NCBI RefSeq assembly: GCF_914767665.1
Contig: NC_059503.1
Span: 52,444,852-52,508,851 of the forward strand
Length of the DNA stretch: 64,000 nucleotides
Reading direction: 5' to 3'
From: Harmonia axyridis
Lineage: Eukaryota; Arthropoda; Insecta; Coleoptera; Coccinellidae
In this document: positions 1-9,048 of the stretch, one piece after another
Numbering within the stretch: the stretch's first letter is position 1
Layout of the letters: the number at the start of each line of letters is the position of its first letter
Made by a program: the position numbers and the translations under genes
The notes under the pieces: generated by a model
What the model was told of the DNA's origin: nothing
Databases searched by the model: none
The model's input: the letters and a program-made list of their open reading frames with translations, nothing else

Positions 1-340
1 TCAACAACTGTTTATCAAGTAACTCTTGGAAGAATGTTCGCTAAACTGAGGTTACTTACAATTTGTCAACCCGGCATGGTTGACGAACATAGAATATTTT
101 TCTTCTTCTTAACTATGTACAGATCGAGCCATATGCCTTATATTAGGGGCCAGTTGCACCATTTGCCTAAACATTGATTAATTTCTGATTTCTCTTGAGA
201 AATCATAGAGTAATCAACGTTGAAAATTTTAATTAATGTTTAGGCAAATGGTGCAACTGGCCCTTAGTCTATTAGGTAGAATATAGAAGTGCGCGTGCGC
301 CGCATATTAAATTTCAATAATAATATATATAATAATAATA
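1..340 (-). repeat. End of an R repeat (promoter side of a ninth USP10 unit)
   Basis: Matches the last third of the ~0.7 kb R repeats seen at 6.5-8.3 kb, including the Harbinger-like MITE at 146-263 and the conserved GC-rich tail near 290-303. The matching USP10 gene would lie to the left of the window on the minus strand. A (TAA)n tract follows at about 325-345. Confidence 0.8.
146..263. mobile_element. Harbinger-like MITE, 118 bp
   Basis: Inverted termini GGGGCCAGTTGCACC and its complement bound a mostly palindromic AT-rich body, with TTA directly repeated on both sides (143-145 and 264-266). TTA/TAA target duplications and GGGCC ends are typical of PIF/Harbinger MITEs. It has no coding capacity. 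One copy lies in every R repeat, next to a TATA-like stretch (TAATATAAGG on the minus strand). Confidence 0.75.
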
Positions 341-780
341 ATAATTTTCAAACAGATAGTTTCTAAACTGTGCTCGAAATAAAAAATTCCAATCCCACAA
401 AATTATCTGTATTTCGTTTCTTCATTTCCAGCTTAATTTTATTGTAATCTATGGTCCACAGTTCGCATTGAAAAAGTGTCCAGCGGACAGGATAAATAGA
501 AGGCGCTAGTGTAGCTAGAGGGTATATTTGTATTTTGTGGTTTCTGTAATCTGCATTCCGTGGTTTCATTTTTAGCGTGGTTATATTCATAGATAAATAC
601 AAATGTACCCCTTATATATGGTTATAATTGATTCTGATAGATGTGGCAAGCTGAAAAATAAATATTAAATTCTGTTGATAATTATAACATAGGTAATGAG
701 AAAACCATTTTCTGTTGATATTTCGACATTTCGATCTTTAGCGGAATATAACAATTATGTTAAATTATTATATTTACTTT
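264..780. other. Spacer between R repeat and SINE; no convincing gene
   Basis: AT-rich. It holds a short minus-strand reading frame of 79 codons (363-602) that is nearly identical in most units simply because the units are recent duplicates. It resembles no protein I know, lacks a Kozak or splice context, is missing from the spacer near 31.5 kb and is altered near 8.3 kb, so I do not call it a gene. Confidence 0.6.
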
Positions 781-1092
781 AATATTATTTTTGTGCCTCC
801 CGACCAAAGTACAAATTTCCGAAATTATTTTTTGTTCCCGATAATAGGGACATTCGATCTGCCAACCCAAGAAAGCGAACATACTTTTGTTGGATAGCAC
901 ATATGCCTACTTATGCGTTTCGTCTCTGGCACACACACCGGACTCATCAGTGTGACTTTGGTATAATTGTGTGTGCCGTGTCACATACGCTTGGGAAATT
1001 TATTATTATCGGGAGTCGCCGGGATGCGAACCCGGCACCTTGTCGGATCTCGGTGAGTGAGTCTACCTCTTAACGTCTAGGCTACCGAATGC
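781..1092 (-). mobile_element. tRNA-headed SINE-like repeat containing a hammerhead ribozyme
   Basis: On the minus strand the element starts with a tRNA-like head (1092-1011). It has a degenerate acceptor stem (5 of 7 pairs), A-box-like TAGCCTAGACG, an anticodon-like stem CTC/GAG, and a perfect T arm CCGGG-TTCGCAT-CCCGG forming a B box. Position 33 is C and the acceptor is mismatched, so a working tRNA is unlikely. A unique body follows with the ribozyme at 990-915, then an A-rich tail near 781. An 11 bp inverted repeat (TCCCGATAATA and its complement) brackets the ribozyme. Pol III promoter boxes at the head and an A-rich end are the SINE hallmarks. No clear target duplication was found, so the outer ends are approximate. 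Confidence 0.6.
915..990 (-). ncRNA. Hammerhead ribozyme, type III arrangement (copy 1)
   Basis: Read on the minus strand: stem III 5' side GCG, then U-A (cleavage after the A, between 986 and 985); stem I TGTGAC pairing perfectly with GTCACA around a 23-nt loop; core CTGATGA (950-944); stem II closed by GTC/GAC; core GAAA (921-918); stem III 3' side CGC. All invariant core bases are present, and stem III has four pairs including the required A15.1-U16.1. Stem II beyond three pairs is imperfect (GG/CC after an internal loop). Loop I contains GGCACACACA, the exact complement of TGTGTGTGCC in loop II, which could be a tertiary contact or a competing fold. Activity is inferred, not shown. Confidence 0.7.
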
Positions 1093-2648
1093 TGTGTTTA
1101 TTGTTGCTATGTGGAGCTTTATGAGAAGCCGCCACACTTTCATCCTTTTTGAAGTTTTCTATGAAATTTACCTTAGAACATAGAATATACTCTAAGAAAT
1201 TAACCTTCTAGCTATTCAGAGAATAGTTTTCTATTCAGTGAGTAGTTGATATTTATGAATATTCGTTACTATTCATTGATGATGATTAGATAGTTGAGTA
1301 ATTAATTATTTGTGAAGTTACGAATGAAAGTTTGAATGATCACTTTTCAGGAATAATTGAAAAAAGATATTGAAATTGGAGATCACATATGTTGAAATTG
1401 ATAGATACAATTGAATTCTAATAATTCATTTCATAGTAGAAACTGGTATTCATCCAAAGAAACAAGAATAGAATTGGGATTTTATAAATAAAAAAATATA
1501 AAAATTGAATATAAGATTCTAACATATGAATTTAGCAATAAAGAGTTCTAATAATAACAATATAAGATTCTACATTCGAAATTTAATGCCGTCTTTTTAA
1601 TCGACTGCACAGTTTATTCATTTGAAACCTTGCTTTCATATTTCATATGCATTGTCATTTCTGGACATTACTCTATTTCATTGGTCAATTATTGTTTGAT
1701 TCTGAATTGCGAAACGACGAATTATTCTATTCTTTTAAATCTGAGTTCTAAAAATGTAAACACATCAACTGTGACTAGCATCACCCCCTAACAAAACTAA
1801 ATCAGAAAACAAAGATTTTTGAAAATTCCATATAATTGAACACGAAGTGTATTCTTGAAGGATTTAATGTTCTCAGAGTCCGCTTAGTCATTCTTTTTAT
1901 ACCTGCAGAACTGTAATGGGTCTATGTAGATTGTATTGTTCTAACGAAGGTTTTACTACGTCCATTTAAGCATCTATTGTATTTTGTACGTTGTCATGTA
2001 ATAAAAATAATTCCTGCATTTACCAAACGACAATTTGATTATAAAAATATGACAAGTTTTGATTTTCAAGTGAATTAGAGGACCAATAGAAAAAAGAAAT
2101 TTTATAGTAATCAGAGACGAGAATTCTCCAGAAAAATTGTTCTGACCCAGGAAAAGGAATAACAGGTTATAAAACGGAAATTAATGAGTGTTTTGTTTTG
2201 GGTCATTATAGATATAGGTTAATTCAGAGTTCATGACTGGTATATTTGTGATTTTTGTGAAACATAAAAAAATTACATGATTCGAGTGCATGAGGTACGA
2301 TCTTCCAAAATATCCTCATTTATCTAGGTTACAGAAGTAGGAGAACGTAGCGCCGCTGAACACAGGGGAAAATCATAAAGTTTGGTCAAGTTTTTTTTTA
2401 TTACATTGAGCGAAATTCACCTGATTTCAAGAGCAAAGAAAAAGGAATAAAGAGTCCAAAGTCCTGAAATAGCTAATACTGTTTATGGTTTATTGGAATT
2501 TTCACGAAGACGATCTTTTTTCCTTCTGAGATCGTAGTTCTTGCAAAAATTCAATTTAAGGTTTAGGAAAAGAAATTTCTTCAAAATAAAACAAACAAAA
2601 TTTTACATTTATACAAAGTCCGTTTATTAAAATATAATATTTATTTTT

Positions 2649-2655
<7 letters not shown>
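1093..2655. other. Intergenic spacer; no gene seen
   Basis: AT-rich sequence shared by every unit, with no long open frame. Its right end serves as the 3' flank of USP10 copy A: two minus-strand AATAAA signals lie at 2640-2645 and 2623-2628, beyond the microsatellite, so the (TA)n tract is probably inside the 3' UTR. Confidence 0.55.

Positions 2656-2708
<53 letters not shown>
2656..2708. repeat. (TA)n microsatellite in the likely 3' UTR of USP10 copy A
   Basis: Uninterrupted TA run located ~140 bp past the stop codon of copy A. Tract length differs in every unit: 18682-18739, 25952-25979, 33616-33666, 40893-40968, 44406-44450, 51673-51710 and 58930-59006, the last with one interruption. Confidence 0.95.
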
Positions 2709-2709
<1 letters not shown>

Positions 2710-2850
2710 CATTGTATAGTCAATTTATCATATTCTCCCGAAATACAATACATGGCATTACTCATGAAACAACAGAAAAATATTACAATGTTCAGCATCC
2801 TTGAATCTAATCTGTACAAATTAACAACTATATCAATGAATTTTTACACT

Positions 2851-5800
2851 TCACACCGTATCACTCCTTCGATAAAATAATAAATAAGGAACTCTATCTC
2901 CTTGACGTTTAAGAACATCTTCTTCCGTAACTCTGTTTATTTTAGAGTCATCAAACCTCAACCATGTATTATACCCCGAATGGAAAGTATCTGCTATATA
3001 ATGCCCATAGCTGGCCTCCTTTCCTACATGGTATACTACAGATATTAATTTATATTGTCTCTCCGCTGAAGTATTCGTCCTTCCAGATAATATTTTAGAA
3101 TCAATCTGCAGATTGATGGGAAATTTTATAGTCTTCATTATTTTAGTGCAGCCATTCATTCTGTATTCGAAGCATTTCAAATGTAATCCTAAAACTACAG
3201 GCAACTTCTCTATCATCACTTGCTGCCATGCTTCAACCGTTTCTTTCGTTTTCGATGATGTCAGACCCTCTAGTTTGTTCTTGGTTGTAAGGCCTTCTAA
3301 TGCTTCAGCTATGTTATTTGCTTTCTTAATATTTACTGGCAATGTTAGGAATGGTTCAATATTTTCTGAAGTTTCGTCTCCGGTTTTATGGATTCTTGAA
3401 CAGAGAAGTCCTCCGAATATATCACTAATCGGTGTCTTGTCCATTTGTATTTCTCTTGTTACATTCCCTTCGTTCTTAGGACCCACAACTTTCCAATCAT
3501 CCACATCTATTTTCACTTCTTTTTTAGCTGCTTGAATATTTTCGTCAAGGCTAAGCAATTTCATTATTTCCATCATTTCATCATTGAGTCCATTCAACAG
3601 AAGGCTCAAGAATTCTTCGGCGTCTTCTTGTCGGCCTTCAACAAGGAAAGAATCGCTACGTGTTCCGTTTAGCAACGTATAAAACGATGAAGCCTCAAAC
3701 GAATTGCCATTGTCTATATTGACGAAAGTTTGCTTCTTGTTCTTCTTTTTTGAACGTGACTTGCGTCTTACATTGGGCAGATTATCGAAATTATTCATAA
3801 ATTTACACCTGGAATAGTTGAATAATTAAAATACATATATAAAATTGTTATTCAATCAAAGTTGCAAATTATATTAATTTATACTTACATATTTTCACTC
3901 ATTGTTATTGATTTCAGTGCATTATTGTGAGTGAAGTTCTCTGATAGCCGTTTGAGAAGGTTACAAAGTGGTGGGCAAGCTAGTAAGGCTTGTAATATTG
4001 AGTTTATATAACAAAAGTTACTTTTGTTTCGTAAACCCCTGGGTTTAAAACTGGTTTGGGTCCCATCAATTTTATAGTTCTTGAGAAATCCTGAAAATTA
4101 AAAAATATTACTAACCATGATAGAAACTTGAATTTTCACTGATATTTGTCACCTAACCTAACCTAACCTAACCATGATAGAAACTTGAATTTTCACTGAT
4201 ATTTGTAGGTGAAAACCAAAGCATTTCACTTTTCATCAAGTAAAATGGGTTCAACTAAGTAATTATCTACTGTAGATGTAAGCGAATTGTTAGTTGAAAG
4301 TAAGATAAATATATAAAAAAAGATATGGTTTTGAACTCACCTCCTAACATATGAGTGGCTGAATCTATTTTTTTGACTACTTTTGTATGTTTTAAAGATG
4401 TTACATGTGAATCATTTATTTTATTGTCTATTTTCTCATTCGATATTGTTTTAACATCTTCATCAAATAGACTAGCCCATGATTTTTTTAATACATTTAC
4501 TGTGGGCTCCTCAATTTTAGATTCATTTTTATTCGAGATGCTACTTTCAATTTTTTCAATTGTCCCATTTGAATCATTTTTAATTATCTCTGTATTATCT
4601 CCTGCAATAATTTCAACTGTTTTTACAGCTGAACTAGGGGGAGTTGAAGGTTTCGAATGTTTTCCTGTCATCTCATTCTGGATAATAGGTTTTGTAATTG
4701 ATAATCCATTGTAATTGATTACAGATTTTCTACACTCATTTTCTGAAAAAGTTGATATTAGTTGATTCATTATTATATTACATATTCATATTGACCATAA
4801 ATAATTCTATTAAGATCTCTATACTTACTTGAACAAAATTTTTGTTTAACTCTCCATGGTAATTTGAATTCACTAGAATTGGTAAATAATATGGTATTTA
4901 TTCTACGGGCCTCTTCTTCTTCTAACGCAGTTAACTCTAAGAATTGTAGATTCTGAAAAAAAATTACAATATAATAGTGGAAATCACTTTGGAAATTATA
5001 ATATTTCTGTATATAGTATATCCAAAGTCACTTGAATTAGTCTATAAAAACGCTTTTGCTGTTACATCCAAAATCAAACTTATCTTATTCTACGGTGTTA
5101 TAATTTGATTATTCTTTATTCTCGACCTGTAATATGCTATCAAGGAACGATATCAACGATGATGAACTGATCGTTGCATAATATTATAAGAGCACGAAAA
5201 TGTTTGAGATGAATTCGGAAATGTTCTGTCTGAAGATAAAACAAACTAGGGTAGAACAGGTGCATGACCTTGAGATCCTTGAATGACATCCAATTTTCTA
5301 TGTCAAATTAGCAGCTACGTTGCCGAATTGAATTTTATTTCTTCGTTATTGTAAGGCGACATTTATACCCCTCAGTGGAAGCAGAAGGCTAAATGATAAT
5401 GATGTACAGGGTGATTCACCGCGATGGCCTATTGTTTATGGAAAACTAATAATAATTTTGTGCTGAAAATTCAAACAATTTCCTTTTATACCGGAACCAG
5501 ATTACTACTGACTTATTTCAAACGGCACACCCAGTATATTATTGCATTATCAGATAGCTCAGTTGATGATAATTTCAGCAATATGGCAATACTTGAGTAT
5601 AAGCTCAACGGTTCATAAGTAAATTTTACGTAGATATAAAAAGAGAGGGGTCTCAAGCAAATCCTATACTTAAAGAGTTTTCGAGGAAAAACTTGAACTA
5701 AAGAAAACTGCAATTTCTCATTGAATGGAGTAGTCTATTACTTCCAGAAAACATGAAAAGAAACTAAAAAGTCGAAATTTCATGAATTGTTATAAATTTT

Positions 5801-6576
5801 TCGTTAGGATGGTTGAAAATCCATAAAAAGAGAGGGGTCTCAAGCAAATCCTATACTTAAAGAGTTTTCGAGGAAAAACTTGAACTAAAGAAAACTGCAA
5901 TTTCTCATTGAATGGAGTAGTCTATGACTTCCAGAAAACATGAAAAGAAACCAAAATGTCGAAATTTCATGAATTGTAATAAATTTTTCGTTAAGATCCA
6001 TAAACCAATAAAATTTTCAATTACGAATAATTAATGACATTTCATGAAATGTCAAATTTAGTTATCCAAATTTCGATTTTAGTTTTCTGGAAGTCATAGA
6101 CTACTCCACTCAGAAGTTGTAGTATTTCCTCAGTTCAAGTTTTTCCTTGATAAATTTTAAATTTCTCGTATTCAGAATCAAAATAAATATTCAAAGATAT
6201 AATAATATAATGTTTATATATAATCTAATATTAAAACTGTTCATCCAATAAAATCAATTAAATCGGGACATTCCTGTTTCCAAGACGATTAGCTAAATAC
6301 CGGAGTTTATTTGAGAGTATTGATAGCAATATTTTCATAAATTCCGAAAAAATTTCTGAAAACTTTGACAACCCCTGTATAATTGAAATATTCAGGCTTC
6401 CTCCAAGTGACTTTGGATATACCATACCAGTATTTATTATAGGATATAAAAACAAAAGTGAAGTATTTTGAAAATTTAGAACACTATGAAACTAACTACA
6501 TAAATATAATTGATATTTGAAAATATTCGAATGAATGAAAATAACCCTAAGCTAGTATTAAAAAAATTACCTCCAT
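2851..6576 (-). CDS. Usp10: Ubiquitin carboxyl-terminal hydrolase 10-like, copy A
   Basis: USP10 is a cysteine deubiquitinase that removes ubiquitin from cytosolic and endosomal targets and binds G3BP/Rasputin. Five coding exons inferred from GT-AG sites, all phase-compatible: 6571-6576 (ATG GAG), 4829-4952, 4341-4742, 3889-4090 and 2851-3808, giving 563 residues. An in-frame stop precedes the ATG. Exon 2 encodes an acidic segment ending in LPWRVKQKF. Exon 3 is low-complexity Ser/Lys/Glu-rich with the USP10 motif KSWASLF at 130-136. Exon 4 has the Cys box, with PRGLRNKSNFCYINS and catalytic Cys204. Exon 5 has the QEDAEE box (305-310), a LHLKCF strand, catalytic His514 in YGHY and Asp531 in RFDDS, and the terminal YLLFYRR. 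The protein is shorter than mammalian USP10 (~800) because the N-terminal half is reduced. Odd points: residue 451 is Gly where the other copies have Val (VVLGLHL), residue 331 is Leu instead of His, and intron 3 contains telomere repeats. Confidence 0.88.
4112..4206. repeat. Interstitial telomere repeat in intron 3 of copy A, bracketed by a 38 bp duplication
   Basis: (ACCTA)4ACC at 4151-4173 is the C-rich strand of the arthropod telomere repeat TTAGG. A 38 bp sequence starting TAACCATGATAG occurs on both sides (4112-4149 and 4169-4206). The other full units have it once and have no telomere repeat. The ancestral site already contains CTAACC, which could have primed telomere-type addition. 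Confidence 0.85.
5407..5534. mobile_element. Small nested MITE with CAGGGTG ends
   Basis: Begins CAGGGTGATTC and ends CACACCCAG between TA dinucleotides. The termini are imperfect inverted repeats of the common insect TACAGGGTG class. No coding content. Present in all units with an intact intron 1. Confidence 0.4.
5636..6005. repeat. Two tandem S repeats (187 bp period) in intron 1
   Basis: The motif AAAAAGAGAGGGGTCTCAAG begins at 5638 and again at 5825, with about 180 bp of near-identical sequence after each. A partial inverted copy lies at 6063-6175, and further copies occur inside each R repeat (near 6985 and 7670), linking intron 1 and the promoter repeats. Confidence 0.85.
6035..6054. 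repeat. Perfect 20 bp palindrome
   Basis: TGACATTTCATGAAATGTCA lies between the direct and the inverted S repeats in intron 1. It is probably the symmetry centre left by an inverted duplication of that repeat. It is preserved in the other units. Confidence 0.8.
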
Positions 6577-8310
6577 ATTCAAACAATTTTCTATTTAAAT
6601 ATGAAACTTTCCACTAGAAATATCACTTCAACAACTGTTTATCAAGTATCTCTTGGAAGAATGTTCGCTAAACTGAGGTTACTTACAATTTGTCAATCCG
6701 GCATGGTTGACGAACATAGAATATTTTTCTTCTTCTTAACTATGTACAGGTCGAGCCATATATCTTATATTAGGGGCCAGTTGCACCATTTACCTAAACA
6801 TTGATTAAAATTTTAACATTGATTAATTTCTGATTTCTCTTGAGAAATCATAGAGTAATCAACGTTTAAATTTTTAATTAATGTTTAGGCGAATGGTGCA
6901 CCTGGCCCTTAGTCTATTGGGTAAAATATAGAAGTGCGCGTGCGCCGCATATTTTTTTGTTCATTCAGTCAATTTCACGTAGATATAAAAAGAGAGGGGT
7001 CTCAAGCAAATTATATACTTAAGGAGTTTACGAGGACAAACTTCAACTAAGGAAAACTGCATTTTCTCATTGAATGGAGTAGTCTATGACTTCCAGAAAA
7101 CATGAAAAGAAACTAAAAAGTCGAAATTTCATGAACTGTAATAAATTTTTCGTTATGATGGTTGCAAATCCATAAACCAATAAAAAAAACTAACTACATA
7201 AAATATAATTGATATTTGAAAATATTCGAATAAATGAAAATAACCCTAAGCTAGTATTAAAAAAATTACCTCCATATTCAAACAATTTTCTATTTAAACA
7301 TGAAACTTTCCACTAGAAATATCACTTCAACAACTGTTTATCAAGTAACTCTTGGAAGAATGTTCGCTAAACTGAGGTTACTTACAATTTGTCAACCCGG
7401 CATGGTTGACGAACATAGAATATTTTTCTTCTTCTTAACTATGTACAGGTCGAGCCATATACCTAATATTAGGGGCCAGTTGCACCATTTGCCTGAATAT
7501 TGATTAATTTCTGATTTCTCTTGAGAAATCATAGAGTAATCAACGTTTAAATTTTTAATTAATGTTTAGGCGAATGGTGCACCTGGCCCTTAGTCTATTG
7601 GGTAAAATATAGAAGTGCGCGTGCGCCGCATATTTTTTTGTTCATTCAGTCAATTTTACGTAGATATAAAAAGAGAGGGGTCTCAAGCAAATTATATACT
7701 TAAGGAGTTTACGAGGACAAACTTCAACTAAGGAAAACTGCAATTTCTCATTGAATGGAGTAGTCTATGACTTCCAGAAAACATGAAAAGGAACTAAAGA
7801 GTCGAAATTTCATGAACTGTAATAAATTTTTCGTTATGATGGTTGCAAATCCATAAACCAATAAAAAAAAACTAACTACATAAAATATAATTGATATTTG
7901 AAAATATTCGAATAAATGAAAATAACCCTAAGCTAGTATTAAAAAAATTACCTCCATATTCAAACAATTTTCTATTTAAACATGAAACTTTCCACTAGAA
8001 ATATCACTTCAACAACTGTTTATCAAGTAACTCTTGGAAGAATGTTCGCTAAACTGAGGTTACTTACAATTTGTCAACCCGGCATGGTTGACGAACATAG
8101 AATATTTTTCTTCTTCTTAACTATGTACAGATCGAGCCATATGCCTTATATTAGGGGCCAGTTGCACCATTTGCCTAAACATTGATTAATTTCTGATTTC
8201 TCTTGAGAAATCATAGAGTAATAAACGTTGAAATTTTTAATTAATGTTTAGGCAAATGGTGCAACTGGCCCTTAGTCTATTAGGTAGAATATAGAAGTGC
8301 GCGTGCGCCG
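6480..8310 (-). promoter_or_regulatory. Three tandem R repeats, each with a first exon and putative promoter (copy A)
   Basis: Period 699 then 682 bp. Each repeat contains the start exon ATG GAG followed by GTAATT (6571-6576, 7270-7275, 7952-7957), so any of the three could splice in phase to exon 2. Upstream on the minus strand is a possible 73-nt 5' UTR intron (GTAAGT at 6686-6681, acceptor AG at 6615-6614 in the first repeat), a four-codon upstream frame with ATG at 6704, and a TATA-like AT stretch (~6758-6772) beside a Harbinger MITE (6773-6908, 7472-7589, 8154-8271). A short conserved block with GTGCGCGTGCGCCGC follows. Promoter function is inferred from position only. Confidence 0.55.
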
Positions 8311-8319
8311 CATATTAAA

Positions 8320-8736
8320 TTTCAATAATGATATATATAATAATAATAATAATAATAATTTTCAAACAGATAGTTTCTAAACTGTGCTCGAATTTTATTG
8401 TAATCTATGGTCCACAGTTCGCATTGAAAAAGTGTCCAGCGGACAGGATAAATAGAAGGCGCTAGTGTAGCTAGAGGGTATATTTGTATTTTGTGGTTTC
8501 TGTAATCTGCATTCCGTGGTTTCATTTTTAGCGTGGTTATATTCATAGATAAATACAAATGTACCCCTTATATATGGTTATAATTGATTCTGATAGATGT
8601 GGCAAGCTGAAAAATAAATATTAAATTCTGTTGATAATTATAACATAGGTAATGAGAAAACCATTTTCTGTTGATATTTCGACATTTCGATCTTTAGTGG
8701 AATATAACAATTATGTTAAATTATTATATTTACTTT
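8320..8736. other. Spacer between R repeats and SINE; no gene
   Basis: Same as 300-780 but with a ~58 bp deletion after 8393 relative to the other units, which breaks the short reading frame seen elsewhere. (TAA)n at about 8337-8358. Confidence 0.6.
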
Positions 8737-9048
8737 AATATTATTTTTGTGCCTCCCGACCAAAGTACAAATTTCCGAAATTATTTTTTGTTCCCGATAA
8801 TAGGGACATTCGATCTGCCAACCCAAGAAAGCGAACATACTTTTGTTGGATAGCACATATGCCTACTTATGCGTTTCGTCTCTGGCACACACACCGTACT
8901 CATCAGTGTGACTTTGGTATAATTGTGTGTGCCGTGTCACATACGCTTGGGGAATTTATTATTATCGGGAGTCGCCGGGACTCGAACCCGGCACCTTGTC
9001 GGATCTCGGTGAGTGAGTCTACCTCTTAACGTCTAGGCTACCGAATGC
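8737..9048 (-). mobile_element. tRNA-headed SINE-like repeat, copy 2
   Basis: Same structure as the element at 781-1092. Here the T loop gives a better B box (GGTTCGAGTCC), closer to the Pol III consensus than the GGTTCGCATCC of most copies. Confidence 0.6.
8871..8946 (-). ncRNA. Hammerhead ribozyme, copy 2 (stem II variant)
   Basis: Core CTGATGA and GAAA, stem I and stem III are all intact. Stem II begins GTACGG instead of GTCCGG, so its third pair (C-G) becomes an A-G mismatch, leaving two closing pairs and probably lower activity. Confidence 0.6.

Larger units (their letters stand above)
5019..6419. mobile_element. 1.4 kb TIR transposon filling USP10 intron 1
   Basis: TATCCAAAGTCACTTG at 5019 and its exact complement ending at 6419 face each other, each flanked by TA (5017-5018 and 6420-6421), as for Tc1/mariner-type insertions. 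The inverted identity including flanks is 19 bp. The interior holds no transposase, only other repeats: a small nested MITE, two direct S repeats and an inverted S fragment. Equivalent elements lie at 20993-22393, 28233-29633, 35920-37320, 46704-48104, 53965-55365 and 61260-62660. It therefore inserted before the array amplified. Confidence 0.65.

Noticed and set aside
363..602. 79-codon minus-strand frame in most spacers
   Set aside because: Broken in one unit and absent in another, with no recognisable domain.
1011..1092. Functional tRNA gene
   Set aside because: Acceptor stem has two mismatches, position 33 is C, and the D arm is weak; better explained as the head of a tRNA-derived repeat.
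1320..1510. 61-codon hydrophobic frames in spacers (complete at 9296-9481 and equivalents)
   Set aside because: AT-rich Phe/Ile/Tyr composition expected from low-complexity DNA; no start context, and the frame is not preserved in the first spacer.
2556..2819. Frame with a long Tyr-Ile repeat
   Set aside because: Translation of the (TA)n microsatellite.
3113..3672. Plus-strand reading frames of 140 and 75 codons opposite the last USP10 exon
   Set aside because: They are antisense shadows of a well-supported minus-strand exon and recur only because the unit is duplicated.
3796..3798. ATG of the 315-codon frame as the true protein start
   Set aside because: It would lack the catalytic Cys. 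An upstream exon with the Cys box joins in phase through a GTAAGT donor and TTCCAG acceptor.
4355..4714. Plus-strand frame of 119 codons opposite exon 3
   Set aside because: Antisense to the Ser/Lys/Glu-rich exon; no family resemblance.
4743..4770. ATG at 4770 as the start of a separate 167-codon gene
   Set aside because: The segment TCAACTTTTTCAG just after it is a good acceptor, and exon 2 joins in phase after it; the first ten codons are intron. The far end (after GGAG) is likewise intron.
6601..6804. Plus-strand 67-codon frame repeated in each R repeat
   Set aside because: Runs antisense over the first exon, 5' UTR and into a MITE. Conservation reflects tandem duplication, and no known protein is similar.
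6600..8310. CRISPR-like or satellite array
   Set aside because: Repeat units are ~700 bp with internal exon and MITE structure, in a eukaryotic genome; no spacer pattern.
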